Part shown: piece by piece, positions 23,801-30,856 of the stretch
Numbering within the stretch: position 1 is the stretch's first letter
Layout of the letters: each line of letters starts with the position of its first letter
Notes under the pieces: generated by a model
Database searches by the model: none
Seen by the model: only the letters and a program-made list of their open reading frames with translations
Told to the model about the DNA's origin: nothing
NCBI RefSeq assembly: GCF_000238295.3
Contig: NZ_AHCD03000041.1
Span: 1-30,856, forward strand
Reading direction: 5' to 3'
Source of the DNA: Pseudoalteromonas rubra
Lineage (GTDB): Bacteria; Pseudomonadota; Gammaproteobacteria; Enterobacterales; Alteromonadaceae
DNA length: 30,856 nucleotides
Made by a program: the position numbers and the translations under genes

Positions 23801-24302
23801 TTCTGAAGGGACACTGCTGGTAAATCAGCAGGGAGAGGCGGCTATGACCGAAGGTCTGATACAGGCGTTGGCCGAGCAGCTACCAGAATACATGATCCCG
23901 GCTGACTATCTGGTGATTGAGCAGTGGCCTCTGACGGTCAATGGCAAGCTAGACAGCAATCAGCTAGCGCAACTGGCAACAACTCAGCAAAGCGCGGTTT
24001 ATGTAGCGCCAGAGACTGAAATGGAAACCCATATTAACCAACTCTGGGCCGATATTCTGTCGTTGCAGGAGCGCGAAATTGGTCGTGACGGGCATTTCTT
24101 CAAGCTCGGTGGTAACTCTATTTTACTGATAAAAATGCTCGGCAGTTTGAAAAAGCAATGGGGCATTTCACTTGCGTTTAATGAGGTCTTTAATCGCGTG
24201 GTGCTGCGAGATCTGGCCCAGTACGTCCAGCAGAAAGTGACTGAAAAGCAAGCCCAGGAGGCATTGGAAGAAAAAGCCACAGAGGCGGAGGGGTGGTTAT
24301 GA
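20856..24302 (+). CDS. Single-module NRPS, TubC dock-C-A-PCP, asparagine pocket
   Basis: An 1148-residue synthetase, the normal size for one complete module, and the only intact multi-domain protein in the window. Order: TubC-like docking domain (1-55, ALVDQLIAAGVKL then ADLREQIIANKTQLKEYY); C domain (about 70-520, HHIATDG with HH at 206-207); A domain (about 535-1040) with YTSGTTGKPKG, FDATVTSLF, FKLTPAHL, VNEYGPTETTVG, LYKTGDL and NGKLDSNQLA; PCP with GGNS, Ser1088. The pocket D-A-T-K-I-G-E-V-G-K is close to the Asn code D-L-T-K-L-G-E-V-G-K, including Lys278. The A8 motif is KLNGYRIELEEV rather than KIRGFRVELGE, and its scaffold differs from the other A domains here. The tail (KATEAEGWL) is a likely docking peptide for the next protein. 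It follows the hydroxylase by 51 bases. Confidence 0.94.
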   Translation: MNITALVDQLIAAGVKLKIKDNNLVVKLPKVISADLREQIIANKTQLKEYYLAMASSESPADQITVQPHSEAMPLSFSQQALWFSEQSDSQANYNVPVNLKITGKFDVELAQQALNGIMDRHLILKTTYSTDAQETLRQVIHHDAQLSIHRETLPAAQLDDAKIQCIVNEEAQRGFDLQNELPIRCRAIALTGGSEPVTLLLLTLHHIATDGWSMALLVKEFTTLYESLIKGEAAQLTALDIQYADFAQWQHQYNSDKSAKQLDYWRAQLDGLPHTHSLPLDGPRDSQARGQGGILNRVLPETVKQGLQTLASRFDMTTFMLLHAALALVFSRHSRSHDIVIGSPQANRQNPQLHNLIGFFVNTLVYRVNTDQASLADYLHHVRQVHIDAQLNQEVPFEALVQALTPTRTPGQTPLFQIIVDTDNDYQQSDVPGLPGIKLEPLTHSAVTVKYDLDLALKMTETGVSCYWAYDRGLFTEHHVGQLADDLCNVLTHLSQPLTASDTTLQALYASMAGNTLTPDVHTSSSATHSILEQVSQFAQFAPERVAVQHQQHSLSYAALEARANKLADWLITQNYSGRDKIIAIEASRTLDTLVAILAIWKAGGAYLPIDPAHPQQRIQYMLEDSCAIAALGRAGTSTLQTAAGQSAVPYLDMTQCDEADPVAGSVRQTSPQADSLAYVIYTSGTTGKPKGVMIEHANLHHYLAHLNTQLAAQVADGVVSTSLSFDATVTSLFMPLLRGGVVNLTCDEDKACEQVIQALETAQAALLFKLTPAHLQLIAAKMTQQNSHKHVIILGGEQLNLDTIAQLRSYLPETVFVNEYGPTETTVGSHWKCIEEGHQAPISMGAPIANMQGIILDEHGQPVPPYAIGELYLTGPGVARGYLNRPQLSAERFIDNPAYQSGQPACYRKLYKTGDLVRTLGNSEMTFIGRIDEQVKLNGYRIELEEVKRQIAEQGLVEQAEVLLVEQQAQMRLVAFIELTSEGTLLVNQQGEAAMTEGLIQALAEQLPEYMIPADYLVIEQWPLTVNGKLDSNQLAQLATTQQSAVYVAPETEMETHINQLWADILSLQEREIGRDGHFFKLGGNSILLIKMLGSLKKQWGISLAFNEVFNRVVLRDLAQYVQQKVTEKQAQEALEEKATEAEGWL
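24287..24290 (+). promoter_or_regulatory. Ribosome binding site for the last NRPS gene
   Basis: GGAG lies eight bases before the ATG at 24299, inside the end of the preceding gene. It favours that ATG over the in-frame GTG at 24293. Confidence 0.6.
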
Positions 24303-27300
24303 TAGCCAAGCAAATTATTGATGAAGCGATTGCCAGTGATATTTTACTGTTTACCGAAGCGGGTAAGCTGGGTTTTAAGCAAAAATCCGCAGCACCTTTT
24401 CCAGAGGCGCTGAAAAAGCAAATTCAGGCCCATAAAGCAGACATTATCGCGTTTCTGGCAAACCAGCACAATGACCTCGACATTCCACAGCGGCCTGCTG
24501 ACAAGACGCGACTGCCCTTGTCGAACGCGCAGCAAAGACTGTGGTTTATCGATAGCCTGAAGCAGGGTTCGGCCGAGTATAACCAGCCATTGGCGTTTAC
24601 GGTGAGCGGGCAACCTGATCTGACAAAGATTGAAGCTGTTCTGAGTGTCATTGTGGAAAGACATGAAATTTTACGAACGACTTACCATCAGGATGACACG
24701 GGGGCTTACCAGCAGGTGAACGCCAGTCAGCCATGCCGGGTAAAGGTTCATGACCTGTCACAGGTCGATAACTGGTCGTCACAGATAGCCGAGGTGATCG
24801 CCACTGAGTCGGCCAAGTGTTTTGACCTGAGCGCGGATCTGATGCTTCGGGTCGACTATTTTAAGGCACCTGCCACAGAAGAGACGAGCGGTGTGCTGTT
24901 GTTCAATACTCATCACATAGCCTCCGATGGCTGGTCACAGCAAATTTTGCTGCGTGAGTTTGTGACTGTGTATGAGCAGCTCAACGCCGGGCAAAGTGCT
25001 GAACTGGCCCCGCTGGAAATCCAGTATGGCGACTTTGCTCTGTGGCAGCAGCAACGCGCAAAGAATGGCGCGCTGGACGACGCTTTGTCATACTGGCAGC
25101 AGCAGCTGGACGATGCGCCACTGGTGCATGACCTGCCATTGTGTCAGACGCGTCCGGCGACCAAGCAACATGCCGGTGGCCATGTTCAGGGTCGGCTGGC
25201 AAGCAAGGTTGCGGAGCCTTTACTGGCCCTGGCACTGCGCCTTCAGGTCACGCCGTTTATGCTGATGCATGCCTTATTGTCGTTATTATTGAGTCGCTAT
25301 AGTAACTGCACTGATATCGTGATTGGCACACCCGTGGCGAACCGCATTTCGCCGCAACTGGACAAGCTGATCGGCTTTTTTGTTAATACCCTGCCATTGC
25401 GTGTGGACACTGATCAGCAGAACTTGCATGAGCTGGTGGCGCACGTTAAAGAGGTCCACCTGGCAGCTCAGCAGCATCAACAGGTGCAATTTGATCAGCT
25501 GGTAGAGCACCTTAATATCCCGCGCAGCGCACAATATGCGCCTTTGTGTCAGATTATGCTCACTACAGCAAGCGAGTTTGGCATTAATCAGAACCGCGAT
25601 ATGTTGGCCTCTGCACTGGCCTCTGACGGACTGGCACTGGCGCCTTTTGGAGTAGAGCGGGTGGTTGCCAGGTTCGATATTGATATGCATATCAATATCA
25701 GCGATGGTGGCGTTGAGCTGGACTGGCTGTATGACAGCAGCATTTTTTCTCATGCTTTTATTACTCGGTTGAATCAGAACTTTGCAGCCTTGCTGTGTCA
25801 GGTGAGTGCACAAGGTGAAGCGGATCTGCCATTAGGCGACATTTCGGCCTTGTGTGAGTCTGAGCGTCAGCAATTGGTCAGTACAGGGGAGCAGCAGCGT
25901 CTTGAGTATGATACCAGCCGCTGCATTCACCATTTATTTGAACAACAGGTGGAGGCTGCACCCGAGGCAACGGCCCTGGTGTTCCAGAACCAATCCATCA
26001 GTTACGCTGAGCTAAATCAACGGGCCAATCAGCTGGCCCATTACCTGCTGAGTGAGCAACAGATCACACCTGAAGCCCTGATAGGGGTATGCAGCAGCCG
26101 TTCGGTGGAGATGATGGTGAGCATGCTGGCGATACTCAAAGCCGGTGGCGCGTATGTGCCACTGGATCCGGATTATCCGGCCAGCCGCCTGAGCTATATG
26201 GCAGCCGATGCAGGCCTGAAGCAAGTCATCGGATTTGGCAGTGGCCTGGCCGTGGCTCAGAGCCTGATGAGCGAACAAGCGGGCACCGCCATTGATATTG
26301 CAGCTCTGACGCTTGATGATTATCCAAAATACAATCCAGCCCTGGGCGAGATTTGTAACGATAGCCTGGCCTATGTGATCTATACCTCAGGTTCAACTGG
26401 CCAGCCCAAGGGCGTGCAGCTTATTCATCAGGGCGCAGTGAACCTGGCTCACAACCAGCAAGCCCGTTTTGCTACCTGTGCCGACAGTAAAGTGTTGCAA
26501 TTTGCATCCATCAGTTTTGATGCGGCGACCTGGGAATGGCTGATGGCCTTGATCCCGGGGGGTACCCTGGTGATTGCCGACGAGTTACAACGTACGGATG
26601 TACAGCTGCTGTCTGAGCTGTTAAAAACGCAGCAGATCACCCATGCGACTTTGCCACCGGCGTTGTTATCGACCATGACGTTGCAGACAGATCTGGCGCT
26701 GCAATGTTTAATTGTGGCAGGGGAAGCCTGTGAAGAAAATGTGGTGGCTCGCTGGCGGGCACATTATCCTTTCTATAATGCTTATGGCCCGTCGGAGACC
26801 TCAGTCTGTGCGACTGTGGGTGAAATTCTTGATGACACCATACATATCGGCACACCTTTGTGTAATGTTCAGACCTATGTGCTGGATCAGCAACAAAACT
26901 TATTGCCTCACGGTAGCTTAGGTGAGCTGTATGTCGGTGGTGACGGTCTGGCGCGTGGCTATCTGGGGCAGCCCGAGCTGACGGCCGAGCGCTTTATTGA
27001 CAATCCATTTTATGACCCTGAGGTGGCAGGCAGCTCGAAACGCTTGTATCGCACCGGCGATTTAGTGCGCTACCTGGCCGATGGCAACCTGGCCTTCGTG
27101 GGTCGTGCCGACGACCAAATTAAAATTCGCGGTTTCCGGGTTGAGCTGGGCGAGATAGCTCAGCAGCTGAGCCGCCAGGCACAAGTAGACAGTGCACTGG
27201 TGCTGGCCAAAAACGGTCCGGCAGGCACCTATTTGGTGGCGTACGTCCAGCCAGTTGAGGCCATCGCAGAGCAAGCACAGCCTGAGTTTATGACCCAGAC

Positions 27301-27535
27301 GCTGGCCACGCTGGCACAAACCTTACCGGATTACATGGTGCCTAAGCTGGGTGTGGTGATTGACGACTGGCCACTGACGGCCAACGGTAAAGTGAACAAA
27401 AAAGCCCTGCCCGAAGCTGATAGCAGCGCGCTTCAGGATACCTATGTGGCACCTGAAAATGACATTGAGCAGACCTTGTGTGAGATCTGGTCTCAGCTGT
27501 TGGGCATAGCGCATCAGGACTGGTTTCCGGGTTGA
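24299..27535 (+). CDS. NRPS, TubC dock-C-A, phenylalanine pocket; frame broken before the PCP serine
   Basis: The ATG at 24299 overlaps the upstream TGA (ATGA). A TubC-like docking domain (IIDEAIASDILL, then PFPEALKKQIQAHKADIIAFL) is followed by a C domain with HHIASDG near 24911 and a full A domain. A-domain motifs: YTSGSTGQPKG near 26385, FDAATWEW near 26518, LPPALL near 26653, NAYGPSETSVC near 26779, LYRTGDL near 27046 and NGKVNKKALP near 27384. The pocket D-A-W-T-I-A-A-V-C-K indicates Phe. The PCP begins (CEIWSQLLGIAHQD) but is cut at about 27521, before its GGHS serine. The next bases repeat the A8 region in a shifted frame, giving a premature TGA at 27533-27535. As read the protein has no carrier domain, so this is a broken gene or an assembly error; the remainder continues in frame 3. 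Confidence 0.9.
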   Translation: MIAKQIIDEAIASDILLFTEAGKLGFKQKSAAPFPEALKKQIQAHKADIIAFLANQHNDLDIPQRPADKTRLPLSNAQQRLWFIDSLKQGSAEYNQPLAFTVSGQPDLTKIEAVLSVIVERHEILRTTYHQDDTGAYQQVNASQPCRVKVHDLSQVDNWSSQIAEVIATESAKCFDLSADLMLRVDYFKAPATEETSGVLLFNTHHIASDGWSQQILLREFVTVYEQLNAGQSAELAPLEIQYGDFALWQQQRAKNGALDDALSYWQQQLDDAPLVHDLPLCQTRPATKQHAGGHVQGRLASKVAEPLLALALRLQVTPFMLMHALLSLLLSRYSNCTDIVIGTPVANRISPQLDKLIGFFVNTLPLRVDTDQQNLHELVAHVKEVHLAAQQHQQVQFDQLVEHLNIPRSAQYAPLCQIMLTTASEFGINQNRDMLASALASDGLALAPFGVERVVARFDIDMHINISDGGVELDWLYDSSIFSHAFITRLNQNFAALLCQVSAQGEADLPLGDISALCESERQQLVSTGEQQRLEYDTSRCIHHLFEQQVEAAPEATALVFQNQSISYAELNQRANQLAHYLLSEQQITPEALIGVCSSRSVEMMVSMLAILKAGGAYVPLDPDYPASRLSYMAADAGLKQVIGFGSGLAVAQSLMSEQAGTAIDIAALTLDDYPKYNPALGEICNDSLAYVIYTSGSTGQPKGVQLIHQGAVNLAHNQQARFATCADSKVLQFASISFDAATWEWLMALIPGGTLVIADELQRTDVQLLSELLKTQQITHATLPPALLSTMTLQTDLALQCLIVAGEACEENVVARWRAHYPFYNAYGPSETSVCATVGEILDDTIHIGTPLCNVQTYVLDQQQNLLPHGSLGELYVGGDGLARGYLGQPELTAERFIDNPFYDPEVAGSSKRLYRTGDLVRYLADGNLAFVGRADDQIKIRGFRVELGEIAQQLSRQAQVDSALVLAKNGPAGTYLVAYVQPVEAIAEQAQPEFMTQTLATLAQTLPDYMVPKLGVVIDDWPLTANGKVNKKALPEADSSALQDTYVAPENDIEQTLCEIWSQLLGIAHQDWFPG

Positions 27536-27795
27536 GCTGGGTGAGATAGCTCAGCAGCTGAGCCGCCAGGCACAAGTAGACAGTGCACTGGTGCTGGCCA
27601 AAAACGGTCCGGCAGGCACCTATTTGGTGGCGTACGTCCAGCCAGTTGAGGCCATCGCAGAGCAAGCACAGCCTGAGTTTATGACCCAGACGCTGGCCAC
27701 GCTGGCACAAACCTTACCGGATTACATGGTGCCTAAGCTGGGTGTGGTGATTGACGACTGGCCACTGACGGCCAACGGTAAAGTAAACAAAAAAG
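27131..27795 (+). repeat. Near-identical direct repeat at the frame break (A8-A10)
   Basis: Copy 1 runs from 27131 to about 27404 and copy 2 from 27522 to about 27795, an offset of 391 bases (not a multiple of three). I see only about two differences over roughly 274 bases. The copies then diverge completely after KKALPEAD, into two different PCPs. This identifies them as the ends of two distinct A domains. A third near-identical partner of this A-domain end runs from about 30636 to the window edge. Confidence 0.92.
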
Positions 27796-30700
27796 CCCTG
27801 CCTGAAGCAGACACGTCGGCGTTGCAGGGCACTTATGTGGCACCGCAGGGAGAGCGCGAGCAATTAATCGTTACGCTTTGCGGCGAATTGCTGGCACAGC
27901 CTGCTGAGCAGCTTAGCGTTACGGCAAACTTTTTCACTCTGGGTGGCCATTCCCTGTTGCTTATGCAGCTGGCCGGCCGACTCAGACAGCAAGGTTTTGA
28001 GGTGGATGCGCAGGCGTTGTTCGCTGCCCAGTCCTTACAGGAAATGGCACAGGGGCTGAGCCTTGCCACAACAAATGATGCAGATGAAAGCCGTAGCCTG
28101 ATCCCGGCTGGTTGCACCGCCATTACGCCGGATATGGTGCCGCTGGCTGCACTGAGCCAGGCCGAGCTGAACGACATCGCCGCCGAGATCCCAGGAGGCA
28201 TGGCCAACATTCAGGATATCTATCCGCTGGCGCCGTTACAGGAAGGGGTGTTGTTCGTACACAGCATGGATCCGGAGAACGACCCTTATGTCACCAACTA
28301 TCTTTATGAATTAAAAAACGATGCGGCTCTGACTCAGTTTACTGACAGCCTGAATTTTTTGCTGGCCCGCCATGATGTGCTGCGTACTGCCATTCTCTGG
28401 CAGGGCAAGCGTCAGGCATTACAGGTGGTCCAGCGTGCAGTTACGCTGCCGGTGACACAGCTTGCCTGTGCCGAGGACATGAGTGCACAGCAGACCATCA
28501 CCGCATTGGCCGATGGTCCACAGTGGCTGGATCTGGCTCAGGCACCATTGTTACGCCTGCAGGTGTGTCAGGACCCGGACACGGGTTACCACTATGCACT
28601 ATTACAGGCACACCACCTGATCATTGACCATGTTGCCATGGCGGTGATCCAGGATGAATTACACAGTTACAGCGCGGGCAAGGCGCAGAGCTTACCTGCG
28701 CCGGCGTCTTACCGTCAGTTTATCAGCGACACCCTGACGCGCATGGAAACGCTCGATATAGAAGGGTTTTTCTCTGAGTCGCTGGGCCATATCAGCGAGC
28801 CGACACTGCCCTTTGGGTTGCAGGATACCCAGGGTAATGGCGACACGATCCGAGAGCATAAAGTGGCTCTGAGTGATGCGTTGAGCAAGGCCATCCGCGC
28901 TTATGCAAAACAGCATGAAGTCAGTCCGGCGGCGATTTTCCACGCCGCCTGGGCACTGGTGCTGGGGGCTTGCAGCAATCAGCAGGAAGTGGTGTTCGGC
29001 ACCGTGATGAGCGGTCGGATGAATGGCGGCGCAGGTGTAGAGCGCCTGCTGGGCATGTTGATCAACACCTTACCCGTGGCGGTTGAGTTACAGGGATCTT
29101 CGGTCGCAGACTTGATTAAAGACGTGGACAAACGATTGAAAGCGTTGCTGTCTTATGAGCAGGTATCGCTGGCACAGGCGCAGAAACACAGCGCGGTGGG
29201 CTCAGATGGCCCATTATTCAGCGCGATGCTGAACTATCGTCACACCGAGCGGGATGAAGCCGATACGCCAGCACAAAGCAGCGATATTCAGGGTCTGAGT
29301 GCACAGGAGCGCACCAACTACCCGTTTAACTTATCGGTGAATGATTATGGCGCAGCCCATGTGTTCAGCCTGGACTTACAAATTGATGAGCAGGTCGAGG
29401 TCAGCCGCATCGCAGAGTATGTGATTACGGCGCTGAGTCAGCTAACAGACACAACCCAAACACAATCAGTGAGTGAACTGAGTGTACTGCCGACGGATGA
29501 AGTGGCGAGATTACTGACACAGGGTCAGCGCAGCTTAGGCTACGACGACACGGCCTGTATCCACCATTTATTCGAACAGCAAGCCGCGGCGGCGCCTGAG
29601 GCAATCGCCCTGGTGTTCCAGAACCAATCCATCAGTTACGCCGAGCTAAACCAGCGGGCCAATCAGCTGGCCCATTACCTGCTGAGTGAGCAACATATTA
29701 CGCCAGGCACCCTGATTGGGGTGTGCAGCAGCCGCTCGATAGAGATGGTGGTGAGTATACTGGCGATACTCAAAGCCGGTGGCGCGTATGTGCCATTGGA
29801 CCCGAATTACCCGGCCAGTCGCCTGAGTTATATGGCAGTCGATGCTGGCCTGAAGCAAGTGATTGGGTTTGGCAGTGGTCTGGCTGTGACTCAGAGCCTG
29901 ATGAGCGAACAGGCAGGCACCGCCATAGATATTGCGGCCCTAAAATTGGATGACTACCCGCAGCACAATCCAGCTCTGGAAGCGCTTAGCGGTGATGCGC
30001 TGGCCTATGTGATTTACACCTCAGGCTCAACGGGTCAGCCCAAAGGCGTGCTGACCCCACATCGTGCGGTACAGCGTCTTATTAGCACGCCGCACTTTAT
30101 GACCCTGGATAGCGACACGGTATTCCTGCATAGCGCCAACATTGCTTTTGATGCGGCAACCATAGAGCTGTGGGGACCTTTACTCAATGGCGGACGTTGT
30201 GTGCTGTATCCGCAGGACCAGCTGGACATTCATGCACTTAATACACTGATTGATAGTCAGGCCATTAACAGCATGTGGCTGACGGCCGGTCTGTTCAGTG
30301 AGTGGAGCCATCACTGTGACGGTCGTACTTCTCTGCGTTATGTACTGGCTGGCGGCGACATAGTCCACGGCGCTGATGTGATGCGGGTGCAGCAGGCATT
30401 ACCGCAGGCACAAGTCATCAACGGCTATGGCCCGACGGAAAACACCACCTTCAGCTGTTGTTACGCGATACCGACATTACATGAAAGTCAGGATATTGCC
30501 ATAGGTACGCCGCTGAATGGCGATCAGGCCCTGGTGCTGAGTGATGACCTGAGCCTGGTACCGTATGGCAGTGTGGGTGAATTGTGTGTAGGTGGCGACG
30601 GTCTTGCACTGGGTTATCTGAATCAACCTGAGCTGACGGCCGAGCGCTTTATTGACAATCCATTTTATGACTCTGAGGTGGCAGGCAGCTCGAAACGCTT

Positions 30701-30856
30701 GTATCGCACCGGCGATTTAGTGCGCTACCTGGCCGATGGCAACCTGGCCTTCGTGGGTCGTGCCGACGACCAAATTAAAATTCGCGGTTTCCGGGTTGAG
30801 CTGGGCGAGATAGCTCAGCAGTTAAGCCGCCAGACACAAGTAGACAGTGCACTGGT
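27522..30856 (+). CDS. NRPS continuation: A end-PCP-C/E-A (Val-like pocket); 5' broken, 3' off window
   Basis: Frame 3 is open from 27510 to the window end, but there is no ribosome binding site, docking domain or domain-boundary start. The segment is therefore the out-of-frame continuation of the gene at 24299, not a separate gene. Order: A8-A10 of an A domain whose pocket is absent; PCP with FFTLGGHSLL near 27930; a C domain of the dual condensation/epimerization lineage (IQDIYPLAPLQEG near 28213, HHLIIDH at 28611); then an A domain with YTSGSTGQPKG near 30015, FDAATIELW near 30150, MWLTAGLF near 30272, LAGGD near 30345 and NGYGPTENTTF near 30421. The pocket D-A-I-W-L-G-G-T-F is very close to valine codes; the A10 lysine lies beyond the window. 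It is certainly NRPS coding sequence, but the assembly at its 5' edge is doubtful. Confidence 0.88.
28200..29480 (+). other. Dual condensation/epimerization-lineage C domain
   Basis: The entry sequence (PGGMANIQDIYPLAPLQEGV) and the HHLIIDH active site, with His in place of Gly, are typical of dual C/E domains of lipopeptide synthetases. The extra N-terminal motif of that class, HH[I/L]xxxxGD, is degenerate here: VHSMDPEND (near 28255). Condensation with a D-residue donor is likely; epimerase activity is uncertain. Its donor is the residue on the PCP near 27930, whose A-domain pocket is not in the window. Confidence 0.7.

Noticed and set aside
24293..24295. GTG at 24293 as the start of the last NRPS gene
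   Set aside because: ATG at 24299 has a better-placed GGAG, forms a typical ATGA overlap and begins directly with the docking domain.
27536..30856. An independent NRPS gene starting after 27535
   Set aside because: No ribosome binding site or docking domain is present, and it would begin in the middle of an A domain; it is the displaced continuation of the gene at 24299.
2..30856. Alterobactin-type siderophore synthesis
   Set aside because: The two Asp-like pockets and a hydroxylase suggested beta-hydroxy-Asp, but the two Phe pockets, the Ala and Val-like pockets and the lack of visible catechol or siderophore transport genes do not fit.

Overview
The window is one continuous stretch of non-ribosomal peptide synthetase (NRPS) genes, all on the + strand, with a single tailoring gene among them. 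No tRNA, rRNA, CRISPR, insertion sequence or thioesterase is visible, and both ends of the cluster lie outside the window. The organism is probably a marine gammaproteobacterium of the Pseudoalteromonas type. This is an inference from the style of the condensation (C) and adenylation (A) domains, the TubC-type docking domains and a base composition near half G+C, not from any marker gene.

Layout: (1) an NRPS gene running in from upstream to 6478; (2) a giant NRPS of 4425 aa, 6478-19755, whose start codon overlaps the previous stop (TAATG); (3) an Fe(II)/2-oxoglutarate hydroxylase of the SyrP/AsnO type, 19821-20804; (4) a one-module NRPS, 20856-24302; (5) an NRPS starting at 24299, overlapping the previous stop (ATGA), whose frame breaks at 27522; (6) the out-of-frame continuation of that gene, 27522 to the window end. 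Three proteins begin with a TubC-like docking domain and the proteins before them end in short charged or hydrophobic tails, so the chain order probably follows gene order.

Specificity pockets were read by hand against GrsA numbering. They suggest, in order: Ala, an unclear and possibly basic residue, an Asp-like residue, Ser, Phe, a second Asp-like residue with the identical pocket, Asn, Phe and a Val-like residue. The Asp-like and Asn modules beside the hydroxylase suggest a beta-hydroxylated Asp or Asn in the product. The last C domain is of the dual condensation/epimerization lineage, so a D-residue may be present.

The most notable feature is four abnormal junctions. Two are tandem repeats: 897 bp at 1735-3529 and 909 bp at 8512-10329. 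One is an in-frame fusion of an A domain into the middle of a C domain near 13410. One is a frameshifted backward jump at 27522. Each can be explained by loss of most of one module or part-module between near-identical paralogous A domains, either by assembly collapse or by real recombination. The true assembly line may therefore be up to about three modules longer than it reads here, and the peptide order is provisional. A second theme is that several A domains share nearly the same outer scaffold but have different substrate-pocket cores, as expected from natural core swapping.
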